A DNA stretch of 64,000 nucleotides. It comes from Trichoplax adhaerens (taxonomy: Eukaryota > Placozoa > Uniplacotomia > Trichoplacea > Trichoplacidae). The notes below the pieces were generated by a model that was not told the DNA's origin, made no database searches, and worked only from the letters and a program-made list of their open reading frames with translations. The first letter of the stretch is position 1; each line of letters begins with the position of its first letter. The stretch covers positions 9,766,209 to 9,830,208 of the forward strand of contig NW_002060943.1 of NCBI RefSeq assembly GCF_000150275.1, read 5' to 3'. Position numbers and translations under genes: made by a program. Shown here one piece after another: positions 43,781-56,957 of the stretch.

Positions 43781-46600
43781 ATTGGCTGACTGAGTAGCCG
43801 AATTACTTAGTAAAATAGAATATTTCTGATCTTAACAAGGAAGCAAAAAAGACTGCAGTAGCCATTCCTAATTGTAACTCTACGAATTATGCACCGTACT
43901 CGTACACTGTACGCTAGAACATAGATAATGTATTATTATGTTATTACGTTATGGTTTTGTTCGCAGAAATTTAAAGTATTATATGTACTATGATATATAA
44001 TCATTAAATTATTTTGTAATACTAAAGCGAGATAGCAGTAGGATTATTCGGCGATTAGTATCTTAAAAAGTAAATGCAAATTCGTAAGGTCATTATAATG
44101 TCGGAAAGATTGCACAGATCAAAAAATGTTAATGCATTGCTTTATGTTCTCTTTTATTTATAATACGGTATATCATGATAATAGATATCATTATACAGTA
44201 TTACTTTATAATCTAGCTTAAATTAGTTATTTACGACTATAATTTAATAAAACGACGTGAAAACAAACATCAACAGCCATCTTAATTAAGACCTGCAGAT
44301 GAGCGATAGTAGTCCTTGAAATGGTACGATATTCCATACTTGTTGCTAGTACGTACCAGTATGCAGTGTTATGCTAGCTTGCTAGGGACGCTTCGCCGTG
44401 CAGATTACTTAGCGTTATACGCCTATCGCATTCATTAATATGTTAAGACTGTAAGAGCAATTTTGGCGTGGGGCTTTTCTGAATCAAGATTGAATTCTAT
44501 ATTTCTATTATGCTATGAATTATTGTCGCAAACGGAAAAACACTGAAATGTAGACAATTACTGAAACTATGCAACCAATGCAAGTGTGCACTCTAGTACA
44601 GCAGTACTGTTGTTGGTTCTTTTCGCTACAGTACCAATTTTGACGAAGTGATACTTTAACACGAGCGCATGAAATTTTAGAACATATCATGCAAGTATAC
44701 ATAAACCATAAGCACAACTGTAGTATACTGCACAATACATACATTCTGTACTTGTTTCAGAGATCAGTAGTTGTTATCTCAGTTTTTTAGTGTTTTTCGG
44801 CGATCATAATTGTAATTTTGATTGTTAACAGTAAATACGAGTAAACATGGTCTGAAACCGCATTCTTCTAGTGGTCCATGGTGTATTACGTGTTACGTCA
44901 ATCGAGAGATTTAGTTGACACGTGTTCGATATTATCTGAAAGTGACTGCAAACGGTACTTCAGATTTAAAATTTATATTACAAGTACGCTTATCTTGTAG
45001 ACTCAATTGCATAAATAAAGTATATACGCGTACTGTATATCTATCACCTATTGCGTATTGGCTACCGAACTCAAACTAAACGTTCGTATGTGTCGTTCCT
45101 CAAGCATTTTGATTCGACGATATAGTCAATTAAGTAGTTAATTTTATAGATTTAGAATAAATCTTAGTTTAATCAATATCAAGCTGCTGGGCTGGGCTAA
45201 ACAGAAACCTGTAACAAAAGGAATTGTTAGAGTATCTAGAAAGGCATACTCTTGCTGCTAAAGATAATTTTTATTAACTGTTGAGTACAATGTTATAAAT
45301 AAACTTTAGGTGCAATATTATACTCGTACGGTATATTTTGACATATATATATATATATGTATATTATTGGCCTATTCTGTAATATAATAGCAAATATTAA
45401 AAACATTACTAATATTAATCAGACAGAAAAATCCTTTTTAATGGCAGTGTAGCTATTGCTACTAAGAGCACTCAGTTAGATTAATAAGTCACGGCAGTGT
45501 CTCTCGTTAGTATTAGAATGATATGTCAATTATAATTACTGGACTTATATTCATTCCCAATCTTCTGTGTAAGAGCAACTCTACATGAAGGGATTTTTAA
45601 TGATCTTGCAACGTTGACTGTACCAGTAAAAGCCACGGCTGGTGCAATATGTGTACGAATAGATTGATATAAAAAAAATTTGCAATTGTGTTTACACTCT
45701 GCATCTTCGATTTAGAGCTTAAAACAGCAGCGAAAGATAATTTAGCATGATTATGTATTACATTGGTAATTATTCCAACAAACCTTTTCTAAGTCTTGTG
45801 CTCGTACGGGATGGTAACAGGATACTGATACGGTTAATCTGTATAATAAATTGATCAAGAATTTGTATTAACGGTTATTACCATTTCAGAATAGCAAAAG
45901 TCATCATCTACAATTGCATTACGTTAGCAGCTGAATAAGGTCGAATTTGTAGATGAAACTTCACGGTCTCTTTCTGCCAATTAAAATCATATAGCTTCCG
46001 TTAAGTAACGTTTGCATTAACTCGTTTCAAATTTTATAGTTCAAACCTGCATCTTTACTTTCAGGGTACAACATTCGTTAATGCTCATCTTGTGATTAAG
46101 TAAGTTCTTCACCTCTAACTAATAGAAAAATACATCGGCAGTAACTCAAGTAAAAGTTAAGTTTAACCTACATTTACAGTATACTAAAAATGCAATTTTA
46201 CGTTTCATACTTTAGCTGGCAAACGTAGTAGAAAGAGCTGATTATTTTTATTGCCAATATCTTCTAAAAATGGGTTAGATGTGATTTCTAGCTGACGCTT
46301 ATTGCTGTAACCATTCGAAAAGAAATTGCATTAATTAGAATAGCAAATTAATTACTGCTGATAATGTATTAGTAATGATTTTCATTGTATATCATATACC
46401 TTTCGGTACCTGTTGATAAATCCTTTTTACCACTTGATAAATGCGGACGCGGCATTTTTATCTGTTATACTTGTAGTAGTGTAATAATTGTAAGCTAACG
46501 ATTAAAAAAATGGCTCGTGTTCTCAAAAGCAGATCAGCTGCACACAGTAGTTAGGGACTCCATGTACAGTAGTCTGGGTTCAACTTTTGCTAATCAAATT
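43781..46600. other. Intergenic between POLR2L and CDK20
   Basis: About 2.8 kb of AT-rich sequence. It has a short TA run near 45342-45360 and sparse GTAC motifs. I cannot support an exon or RNA gene here. The array upstream of CDK20 begins at about 46631. Confidence 0.5.
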
Positions 46601-46630
46601 TGATTAATGGCTTCTAAACTTCTCCTACAT

Positions 46631-46730
46631 ACTGTACTGTACACTTCTATACAGTACACTTGTATACTGTACAGTACTGTACATGTACAGTGTACACTGT
46701 ACAGTACTGTATACTGTATACGGTACAGTA
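46631..46730. repeat. (GTACW)n array upstream of CDK20
   Basis: About 100 bp of GTACA/GTACT and GTGTAC variants, ending 344 bp before the CDK20 ATG. It lies directly beside the second copy of the dispersed repeat (46766-46920). Confidence 0.9.
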
Positions 46731-46765
46731 GTTCCAAGTCACTTCCAACCAGTGTCCTTCTCAAA

Positions 46766-46920
46766 GTCAACCCCAAACCCGACTCGAGGGAGGGATTCGG
46801 GTTAAAAATTTCTATGGTGATACAGTGTTTATATAGCGATTGCGCTCATTTCGGATTAGAAAATCAACAATTTGATCGGGTTCGGGTTACGTTTTCACTC
46901 CATGGCCGGACTCTGCTATG
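46766..46920. repeat. Dispersed repeat, copy B
   Basis: Same-orientation copy of 23961-24117. It starts at GTCAACCCCAAACCCGACTC and ends near GGACTCTGCTATG. It lies between the GTAC array and the CDK20 start, so it may be part of the promoter or 5' UTR. Confidence 0.85.
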
Positions 46921-47073
46921 ATTCCAACTTTCAGCATGTGTAACTTTGGATAGTTGTTATTTCTGAATTGCTCGCGGTTACACAGGTACATATTAGGTGT
47001 ATACAAGACAATTGCCGTACTTCATTTGCATATGCACCTACATTTAAAGGTATTTCAGTATTTGCTACTTTAC

Positions 47074-50000
47074 ATGGAATCTTTCACGATCCTTGGACGA
47101 GTTGGAGAGGGTGCTCATGGTGTAGTTTTCAAGGCGAAGCACGTTCAGGTGAGAGGAAAGTTCTAGGAAACTCTGAGTGCGAGTATACAAATAATTACAG
47201 TACTGTAAGTTTCCTCAACGATCTTCTGTCATATTATAATTATTAAAATGTGCATCTTAGACTGTGGTCTAATGCTAAATCTTACCATCAATCTGATTTT
47301 CTCCTGAAAACAATCTAAATCCTATTTTATTTGTTGCTGGGTGTCAGGATGACGGCTTGTTATACATTTCGAATAGAACATTTAATGTCTAAGTTATAGA
47401 GGCGCATATTCCTCCATCTACTGTATACTCACTCACTCGCTGCAGTGATTAACTAAACTTTTAATCAATTGTACAGAGCGGAGAAGTTGTTGCTTTAAAA
47501 AAAATTCATTTAAAGAAAATAGATGATGGTATCCCAAACAACATTTTAAGGTAAGCCTTACACCAATAAATCCCTTTTTGTATTCCTAGAGAGAACTATT
47601 TAAGTTGTATCGCGAGCGAAAGTCTAGGTGGCAAATGATGATACTACAGTGCCACCGTGATGTGTCCACTGCCTAGTTCTGTATACTGTAATTAAGGCCT
47701 AGGTTTCATTAAAGCTGTCTATTTACTGTAAGTCCAACATTCGGGGTGACTTGTATTAAAGATTCGTACTTTTAATGTATAATAGAATGGATAACATAAA
47801 GGGATATATAGCACAGTTAAAATTACGGATTGTTAATTGCAAATTATATTTTATCGTTTGTAGCCTATGAAATGAATATCATTGTGATGTTGAGTTCGAA
47901 TTCTACGATGTTTGACAATTGATGAAGTATAGCAACTGTTGTTTAGCTATAGAAAAATTAATTTTAGTTACTAAATAGGGAAATTAAAACTCTGCAAGCA
48001 ATTACAGAACACGAAAACGTAGGTATTCGTTTTAGCAAACACGTTCGCAATTGTGTAATGCATAGGTATATTGCGTACGTTATATCTTTATATTGAGCAT
48101 AATCTTAGCGGTGGTCAGCTTACAAGTCAATGTTCTATAAAACGACGATTACGGACAGAGTCATCACTGGTAGATTTTATGTTGATGTATAAGTATTTCC
48201 GCTGATGCTGAAATTAAATGTTGTAGCTGTTTCTCTACATTAATGTAGCTAACGCATGTAAGATAGTGTTTTTAGATACAGTAGTACAATAAAATACCTT
48301 TCAACTGATTTCGGTAATACTTATATTAAACACTACTTTATTACAATTTGTTTTATAAAAATTAAAAGTTAGCCATGGATGCATGAAATACTAGACTATT
48401 TAGCCTAATTTCTAAAACGCACTGTACAGATTGTTCGGCTTTTCGATGTTTTCCCGGACGGCAGTAGCCTCGTACTCGCCTTCGAATACATGGTTACAGA
48501 TTTGTCTGAAATACTACGAAGCTCGCAGAATACGTTACCAGAAGTAAGTAGCTAGTTAACCTAATTTTAGATTTAGGATAAAGACCTTTTATATGAGAAT
48601 TTACATTAATTAGAAATTATTGCTTTTTAGCGTTAGACTTTGTTTATAATAGCCTAAACGTTACATTCTGTTCTAAATCAATTAAAGTCTCATGTTAAGA
48701 GCTACATGATCATGCTATTGAGAGGAATCTCATTTTGCCACGAAAATCATATCATTCATCGGGTACGGAAGTGTTACGATACGTAATGCTATTTTTTTAA
48801 ATAAATTGCAGTACGTAAAAAGAGGGAGATTAAAATAATTACGGTATTCTCTTCTCACAGAATTTAGGTATTTCTTGCATGTTATGCATTGGTTATTTTA
48901 ACATAGAAACTAAGTCATGGTATATACAGTAATCGGCATTATTGCTTTTACGTAGGACCTTAAACCGGCCAACTTACTTATTAGTTCTTCTGGTCAATTG
49001 AAGCTTGCTGACTTTGGTCTAGCTAGGGTTATGTCTGTAGAAAATGAAAGGCTCTACAGCCACCAAGTCGCAACGAGGTCAGTGATTTTTAATGTGATAT
49101 TTTAAGCCGAATCAAATTGCACGTAATGTATTGTATGTGACAACGTGCCCGAGTTTGTTTCCCGTTTAATTAAGTCTCTTTGAGGGAATTATAGCGTTGA
49201 AATACTTATTTTGTGCCGGTTTATTTCCCATTTAATGAAATCTCTTTTTAGGGAATAATAGCTTTGAAATATTTAGTTTGTACCAATTAAAACCTATCTT
49301 GCAATTATCACTACAATTTGTTGTAGATGGTATAGGGCACCTGAACTTTTATATGGCAGCAGAACTTATGATGAAGGAGTTGATCTATGGTATTGTCTCA
49401 CTATGTTCTGCAAGATTTTCAATATTTAAGTATTTCTTCTTCCTTTTTGTCTCCATCTTATATACGTTGAATGAGTGCAGGGCAGTAGGATGCATATTTG
49501 CAGAACTCATTAATAAATCCCCATTATTTCCGGTAATCAATAAAATATAATGTGTGCAAGTACTGTCTATAAAGTATATAAAATACTGTATATAGTTGTA
49601 TATGTGTGTGTAATTCGAAGTTAAACTCATATTGCATTTATGCTTAACTTAAAGCTAATTATTCAATTGTAGGGGGATAGTGACATAAAGCAGCTGGGAT
49701 GTGTACTTAGTATATTGGGTACACCAACAACGAGCACTTGGCCGGTATATTTATATCATATTTATTATTTGATTATTTATCAATGTCACTTTATCAGTGA
49801 TTCCGTTTATATTCTGCTATTTAGGGATTAATTGAGCTTCCAGATTATAACAAAATTACATTTTCTGGTTTTCTTCCTATACCATTTGAAAGTATCGTTC
49901 CTGATGCTACTTCAGAAGTAGGAAAAATTAAATAACAAAAAGTTAAACTTTTTTCTGAATGTATTCTCCACCATCAATTGAGAAATCGAATATACTTATC

Positions 50001-50569
50001 AAGGCGCTGAATACTGTAGATTTCAACATTAATATATATCAGATTGGTGTAGCTCTGCTTTAGTTTTACCGCATTGATGCGTTTGCGACTACTTGTTATG
50101 TATTCATCAACGAAAATGGTAAAAGCTAAACTAATAAACTATGATATTCTTTATAATTATCTTAATAGGCGCGGCACTTACTAAAGCAATTCTTGGTATA
50201 CCAAAGTAAAAAGAGGATATCCGCAGCAAAGGTTGTTCAGATGCGCATATTGAGTCTCTACTGTACATAGGAATTAAGTACCAGCTTCTGCACATTGTGA
50301 CATTTTTAGAGTTTATAAGTTATAGCTTTTGTAGAAAAGTGTTATAAATATTTTCGCGTCACGGTTAGGCATTGGTACATCCTTACTTTTTAAAGATGCC
50401 ATTACCTGCTCATCCTTCTGAATTACTTACGCCACATCGATATCAGTCCTTGATTCGAAATCAAAAGTTACTCGGAGCTAATGCTCTAAATCACGGAATT
50501 ATAGAACAGTCTCTATTACCGGCAATCATGATAAATCGATACGAACGGGACCTTATGGAAGAAAGCTAA
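47074..50569 (+). CDS. CDK20: Cyclin-dependent kinase 20 (CCRK)
   Basis: Ser/Thr kinase; in animals and algae the family acts on ciliary length, intraflagellar transport and cell-cycle entry. Twelve phase-consistent exons: 47074-47148, 47477-47550, 47979-48018, 48430-48543, 48688-48762, 48956-49077, 49327-49389, 49481-49532, 49673-49744, 49825-49917, 50169-50231, 50369-50569; 347 residues (human 346). Motifs: Gly loop [10 protein letters not shown]33 in VALKK, HRD at 125-127, DFG 145-147, activation segment [16 protein letters not shown], and the CDK20-typical [10 protein letters not shown] and [12 protein letters not shown] near the C-terminus. The frame is open upstream of the chosen ATG, but alignment with family starts (ILGRxGEGAHG) supports 47074. 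The catalytic residues are intact. Confidence 0.97.
49151..49284. repeat. 67-bp tandem duplication in CDK20 intron 6
   Basis: Two adjacent diverged units, 49151-49217 and 49218-49284, share the order TTTCCCGTTTAAT, TCTCTTTGAGGGAA and GTTGAAATACTTA with substitutions. Confidence 0.8.
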
Positions 50570-51876
50570 ATTGTTATTAGGAAAGAGAACAATTCGTATC
50601 TGAACTGTATGACATCCCCGCAAGAGGTCCTGAATATTCATTGGTGATAAATCCAAGATGAAGCAGTATTAGATATGCGTAGGCTAATTATTTTGCTGGT
50701 CAATTTAACCAGGGTTTACTGGAACGGTACACTGCGGACTGTACTGTACTGTATTGCACACAATTGCCATCCGAATTAGTTTTCTGGTTGGTTTTTCTAC
50801 GCGTTGGACTGAAAGGCCATTTCCCGCCCCTCTTAAGTAGTCCCTGACTGTACAGTACTGTGGAGTAGCGAGTGAATGGCTTGAGTTCGGTCTGAACTTC
50901 TTACTGCTTTTATCACTCATTTTGCACATATAATGCGGAAAAACTATGCTGTAATGTTCTATACGTAGCTGTTGCTCTGTAATTCATGTTATGTAAAATC
51001 TTGCTTAACGTCATTTAAAGGATGTTAACACAGCAAAGCTACCTAAGAATAACTAGACGTATAGCTTTCGGAGAATTACGAAAATTAACATGTGCGTTGA
51101 ATTATTTTCTTTCAAGATCCGAGGCTGTGATGATTATGATTGTTACCATGTTGTTATATATGTCTTGATACACAATGTCCTTGTCTATTTATTACTGGTA
51201 AATTTTCCTTCTGGATTATCCGCATTTGCTGTTGATACCATGATACCATACAATGACGACGTACTGTAATCTAGAATACTGAACTCTTAAACTACGAGGC
51301 CCATTCAAAAAGTAATAGGACTGGTTCAATGTCTACGCAATGAAGAATGAATCCATACATTTTTTCAAAATTTCGATTTTATCACTATTCATGAAAACAA
51401 TAAAGAAAATTTTTCCGATATCGGTAACGGTACGGATGTTACGGACTATACCACTATACTGTACAGTACAGTATAAAGACGGTGCCGCATCAGTATTTTC
51501 ATTTCTCGCGAGCCAGGCTACGAACTATTTTAGAGTGTTTGGTCTCCGGTTACAAAATTGATTTGTAACAATAAGTAACATAGCAACAATTTTTAAGTCC
51601 CTTAATTAATATGGACTGACGAAACGGCAATTTAATTGTAAATTGTAAAGTAAAATGTATAATATAACGAGGAAGAGATCGAGTGAGAAAAGTACTGTAC
51701 ATCAAGCCTCGGGACTGACCATAAGTACAGTACAAAGTGTACACTCACTGTCACTGAACATACTGTAGATCCTTCAGATTATAACTGGATGTTCAGAATT
51801 TCTATGCTCAAACGATAGTATTTACTTCCTAAGAATTCTGAACGTCAAGTAAAAAAACACTAACTGTATAATAGTA
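50570..51876. other. Intergenic between CDK20 and the NCKIPSD-like gene
   Basis: About 1.3 kb. It holds single short GTAC clusters (50735-50750, 51455-51476, 51690-51740), one AGTCCCTGACTGTAC end at 50838-50852 without a visible partner, and an inverted pair at 51784-51801 and 51832-51852. I see no exon, including no SH3-like exon for the next gene. Confidence 0.5.
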
Positions 51877-52113
51877 GCTGTACTACAGTACTAGAGAGGA
51901 CCTTCACTGTACCATACTGTAGTGTCGGAATCAGAGGTAAAACCTCTAAACGGTACTGTACACTTAACACTATGTACGGTACTGTACTGTACCACTGTAT
52001 CATATTTCGCAGATTTAACAGTACAATACTATTCTATCACAAGGATCGAATCAACGCAGAGACAGTATTGTACATAATGAGGGACGAACTAAAAACAAAC
52101 TACAGTACTGTAC
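51877..52113. repeat. (GTACW)n array upstream of the NCKIPSD-like gene
   Basis: Looser array of GTAC pentamers and near matches, ending about 30-65 bp before the possible start codons of the next gene. Confidence 0.8.
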
Positions 52114-52177
52114 TTTACGTCGCAAGCAATAAGAAATTAAAGCAGTGAATTGTCGTAATAGAAGCACGAATGGAAAT

Positions 52178-54747
52178 ATGCAGAATATCTCACCAACTGA
52201 AAATTCAGCGAAGAATGACTTCGCCAATGAATATGGTAAGGCTACTTCGAAAAGTAACGTCGAATGTCAATTATGCAGCCAGGACGTTGCCAGTATCCCC
52301 AACGACTATTTAATGGAACTGGTAAATATTGTCTATCGAAGGTATATGTAAAAGTAGACGTGACAGTAAAAGTGTATAATTAGCGTTGATTGCACTGAAA
52401 TCGTTTCTCCACAAGACTAGCTAATAAAATGTTAAATACGTGTATTTACAGTCTAGTATTTGTGATAATGCAATCATTGTGTTCTTCCTCTGACCCTAGA
52501 ACAAACCTTGATGTGACAAAGGTCGAAGAAATAATAAGGATGACTTTAAACCATATGCAAAATACAATTCCATCATTATCAGGCACTTTACAAGTTATCC
52601 TGAATTCATCTTCTTACGTAAGCGGGACCTTCATATTACTATTACGATAATGTTATTTTGCAATAATGTGTACGATCAGTTAATACTGTAATTATACTCG
52701 TATTCATGCATAAAATCGACTAGTAATCAGTTACTTGTACAAGAACATTTCCCCTATCAAGATTAAACTCTTTCTCAAAGATATGACCGATTGACTATTA
52801 CCTTAAATTTTTCATGTGTCCTAATTAGCTACGGTGTACCATTTTAAACATTACCATTGAGAGTCGTGTGCAGTATGCATCTGAATGCATATTTTTTACA
52901 GCTCTTAGCTTACTGTTAGCACTGTTCAAAGATTTTAGCTTCGTATGTTGGCATTCTTTGACTAGGCAAATACTAAAACCGGCTCTTCTAAGGCTTATGA
53001 TAGTGCTCTATCTGGGACTTTAACAAAATTAAAATTTCATTTGAGTCATCAAGCTAAGAATGACATGAAAAAAGAGGATAACGATGTTATTCATGATCTG
53101 TTAGAAGAGTTACTTGACAGTTTGGTGAGTTTTGATCTCCTTTACAAATTACTCAAAATTTGTTTTAATTTGATACAGGTTGTCTGCCATTGCCCGCAGT
53201 CTATATTATTATAAAATTCCCCTAGCTCCAGATAAAGCTATTCTTTCAGACAAACTATCGGTTTTGTGTACTTTATGAATCTGAAACAGTTGAATAGCTG
53301 AATAATGTATATTGTTGTTTAGAATGTTGAAGATCCTGATGGATATCATCACTTAATCCAACAAGATGACTATCATATTATTCAAATTTTAGTTTCTTGC
53401 TTTCAGCTGGTAGGAATTTTTATTTTTTACTTCATATGCAATTTTACGCTAACAGAATTACCGTGTTTTATCTGTATTGTGTTACTAATATTTTCTATAG
53501 AACTACGCACCATCTTTGAAGCTGCTATTAGCCCAAATCTTTGGCGTAATTTGTTATACTATGAGAGATTCAACAACAATTTTACTACACAGTGTTCTAC
53601 CGACAGAGCTGGGTCAGTTGATGCGTACCGAACTAATAAAAGATAGACCGAATATACAATTGCTTTCTTACTATTCCCTGCTATCCTCAATACTATTTGC
53701 TTCTGAAGAGTCGCTGCCAAGTTTTATCTACGGTAAATTTTATGAATGGTTATTTTTGTAACAAGGCTACAGTTCTGAACTTAGTTACAGCATATGTTAA
53801 CAATCGGTGAAATATTCACTTTATCTTGAAATAGATGAATGGAATGCAGAACTAATAGAAATTTTATTGGAAAAGATCGAACGACCTCCTACAAATGATG
53901 ATAGCGTACAACTGCCTCCATTATTTTTAAAAACCATTTTATCTTTCAATTTGCATATGAAAGGTTATAGATTTTGAATGCTTAATTAATTTTACAATAC
54001 TAGCCATACATTTTATCTGCATTGATTGTACTGTAAAAGTAAAAACGTAGATTTGTTTATTGACAACCTGGAATATTTCACGATCTGGTATATACTTTTA
54101 AAATAGATTCCATACGAAATCCAGTTATAACTGCTTTACAAAATGGAATTACACAAGAATTCTGTAGCAGTCTGATTCTTTTGTTCAATAGAAATGGTTT
54201 GTTATTTAATCATGCCATACGATGGCTAATGTCGAATACTTGACGATTGCGGTGATAGTAGTTGAATTATGAGCTTCTTTCCAGATGATGCTTGATTTTG
54301 AGTAATCATTGCTTTATTTTTGTGAATAATAGTTGATCCTGTTGGTGTAACAGTATCCAATCAGAATCCTTCTGCTGTGATCAAAATGATGCTAGACATG
54401 TTTTCTAGCGAGGCAGTTGCTTCTGTCTTTTACACAAATGATGTTAAAGTGATCCTTGATATAATACTCCGAAATCTGACTGATTTACCTAGCGGAGATA
54501 GCGTAAGACTAATCCAGTCGATAAATTTTAATTTACTGAGCTGCATTTAAGTATTTTATCCAATTAGGGTCGATCTTGGAACCTTACTTTACTTAATAGA
54601 GTTGCTGCAATCAATATCACTTCTAATTTTTATCGCTCCGAAGAGTTCATCCCGATTCTAAGTGATTTGTACAAGGAAGAACCATGTTTTGATCGCGAAC
54701 ACATCGAAAAGCTCTGGCTGGATTTTCCTTCTTATTTTAGAAATTGA
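52178..54747 (+). CDS. NCKIPSD: NCKIPSD/SPIN90-like protein, C-terminal leucine-rich domain only
   Basis: SPIN90 proteins bind Arp2/3 and seed linear actin filaments. Nine phase-consistent exons: 52178-52341, 52500-52617, 52966-53124, 53323-53409, 53501-53732, 53835-53963, 54107-54196, 54333-54502, 54568-54747; 442 residues, or 453 from an in-frame GTG at 52145. Similarity to the human armadillo-like C-terminal half runs throughout: YLMELVNIVYRR, the APSLKLLLAQIFGVIC block, HSVLPTELGQLM, LPPLFLKTILSFNLHM, LILLFNRN, VIKMMLDMFSSEAVASVFY and ILDIILRNLTDLPSGD. The SH3 and proline-rich half of the roughly 722-residue human protein is not encoded here. Either the lineage lacks it or an upstream exon was missed. 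A possible acceptor just before 52145 means the first exon may be internal. Confidence 0.82.
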
Positions 54748-55252
54748 TTGTAATGAGACGGTTATAACTGCAATGTATTTTCAATTTATTTTCTTTTAAT
54801 TAACATACCACGTAGGAAATCGCATCTCTTACTTGATAGTTGTTTCGAAAACGCTTTATCAATTAAGTTAATAATTAATAAGAATACGATTTGAAGTTCG
54901 GTTGTATTTATTCCGTATATTCTCGGATATAGGATTCGAATGTGTGATCAAAGTATTTGATTGAGTAAAATTTTGATGCTAAGATTGTTTGATTTGATTT
55001 GATAGCACGCTATTTTTGTTGAGAAGATGCTGTAATTTGAGAGTAGTATTTATTAGATGTTTACAACGTGTGTACGCAACTCGGACAAGTATGTTTGCTA
55101 CAAGTTTAGCAATTCACGCAAACATATTCCAGTAATTAATTATTTTGGATAGAATCTACTTAATCATAGCCACATTAGTATACAGTTTATACAGTATACA
55201 GTAATCTAGTTATATAAGTTTCTGCCCCTACTTACGGAGTTATATCATTCGC
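54748..55252. other. Short intergenic spacer
   Basis: About 500 bp between two plus-strand genes. AT-rich, with no feature I can name. Confidence 0.5.
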
Positions 55253-56481
55253 ATGTTGTACTTTTGCTTTTCGTATCTCTGTGGTATATGTATACTGCTA
55301 CAAAAAGCTCAAATTCTTGTATATGGTTATCCGTCATTGCATTACTTACTCGGATGGACTATTGGAAGTGAGTTCAGATAAGATGTAATATACGAATCGC
55401 CTACTACGTTAAATTCTTATTAATCTGATCAAAACTACATATGCAGCTAGATTAATTATTGTTACAAATTCATTCGTATATCGATAAAATCATTAGATGG
55501 AGTGATCTTTGATCTAGTGATTGGCACATCAACAGGTAAATAGACGAGCTTACTTTGCTTTAAATTGCAAACACTGCTTACTGTCACCATAGAAGTTATT
55601 GCGTGTTTAACTGCACAAGAGATGTTCCAGCACTGTTTTTTTAAGATTGAGATTAGTTGCTACATTAATTGTAATGCCTATATTTCACGAGGGCCATCGG
55701 AGTGTTTAAATACGTTTCACTGGTTGCTAATCATTCATGGATATATTCTATGCGAAGTCTGGTGTAAGTAAGCAAGTAATCTTACAAAAACTGCGGAACT
55801 ATAGAGTTCATTTTAATTTAATATGAAGAACTGCAGCTCGTACGTACGATAATTATGTACCGAAATGCTCATTCTACGCATACGTTGTATGGATTCATGA
55901 CTGCTGGAAAGATTCAATTCCGTATAACATAGCTTATATGTATGTCTTCCTGCTAAATAATTTGACTTTAGTATTTTAGAAAACTATTAAACTACTGATA
56001 GCTATCTTATTTACTGTATTGACGCTAAATTATCCATAAAAAATCCTTCCACCTCATTGTTAATTTTTGCTATATGCATCGTCATCGTTTCTGTATTAAC
56101 ACTAGCTCATTCCACTTTTTACAATCGTAAACATCTCTGGGTGATAATAAGAAGAGGAGATAGAATTTATCGATCACATATTTCATATTCTGTGTTTTCC
56201 TTGTTCTATATTAATTTTATAGTACTTTACCGATAACAATGTTGGTGTATGTTGTGAATATTCCTGAACTTTATCTTTTACTACAAGAACCTTTAATAAA
56301 CAATTTGTGATTGATATTTCAGTATGAATTAAAATGCTTTCCTATGCGAGCATACCAGCCCGATTTATTGATCAACTTCCTATCAGCCAAGGATATCATT
56401 GCAGCTCATAGATTTATACTAGAAAATCAGAATCTTAGCACATCTATCATATTTCTACCCATGAGCAATGCAAATCATTAA
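55253..56481 (+). CDS. Unrecognised multi-pass membrane protein (tentative model)
   Basis: I do not recognise the family. A plausible chain is 55253-55367, 55497-55535, 55593-55761, 56002-56221, 56323-56481, which joins in phase. The encoded segments are strongly hydrophobic: FSYLCGICILLQ, GWTIGNGVIFDLVIG, FHWLLIIHGYILCEV and SLLIFAICIVIVSVLTLAH, the last followed by a basic stretch (YNRKHLWVIIRR), as expected for a cytoplasmic side. The HWLLIIHGY segment vaguely resembles the His-containing helix of TLC-domain proteins, but I would not assign it. The third donor is ambiguous (55761 or 55763), and the last exon (KCFPMRAYQPDLLINFL...) might belong to another transcript. It lies convergent to BICD with a 476-bp gap. 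Confidence 0.35.
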
Positions 56482-56957
56482 TTTAATTCTGACAGAACTT
56501 TAATTTAAAAAATAGATGTTTTTATTTCTTACTGATCTAATTTAGATCTTGGTTGGGTGTGTCTGCGCTTAATCCGAGTCTATATCAATTATTAATTATA
56601 AATATAGCCTTTTGTGAAATGATACAAACCGTTACAGTTCGAGATGTTTTAGGCAATTTTACAACGAAAGATAAAACGTTATGTATCTAAAGGTGAATAA
56701 ATTCAACTAGTTAAAATAAATTTGTAAACTTTACTCTAAGTATCTCTAAATTTAATTTTTAATCATACTTTAGCTTAATCTCAAGAATAAATAATTAAAA
56801 TTCGTTCAATAGAAACGCCAACAGTTACAATTGCAAATACGTTGAAAGAAAAAGCAGCAATGAAATTATTGTGCCAAAGCTTCGATCATATAAAACGTGT
56901 ACGTTACACCGTAAATAAGCGCACATCCTAATTTTCATGCTTGAGATAAAGTTAGAT
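56482..56957. other. Convergent 3' spacer before BICD
   Basis: About 480 bp, AT-rich, between two 3' ends. No GTAC array and no reading frame. Confidence 0.5.

Noticed and set aside
46880-46895. GGTTCGGGTTAC resembling a tRNA B box
   Set aside because: No A box or cloverleaf around it; part of the dispersed repeat. A tRNA-derived SINE origin cannot be shown from two copies.
46594-46921. Frames over the array and dispersed repeat upstream of CDK20
   Set aside because: Explained by repeat composition; the CDK20 start is set by kinase homology at 47074.
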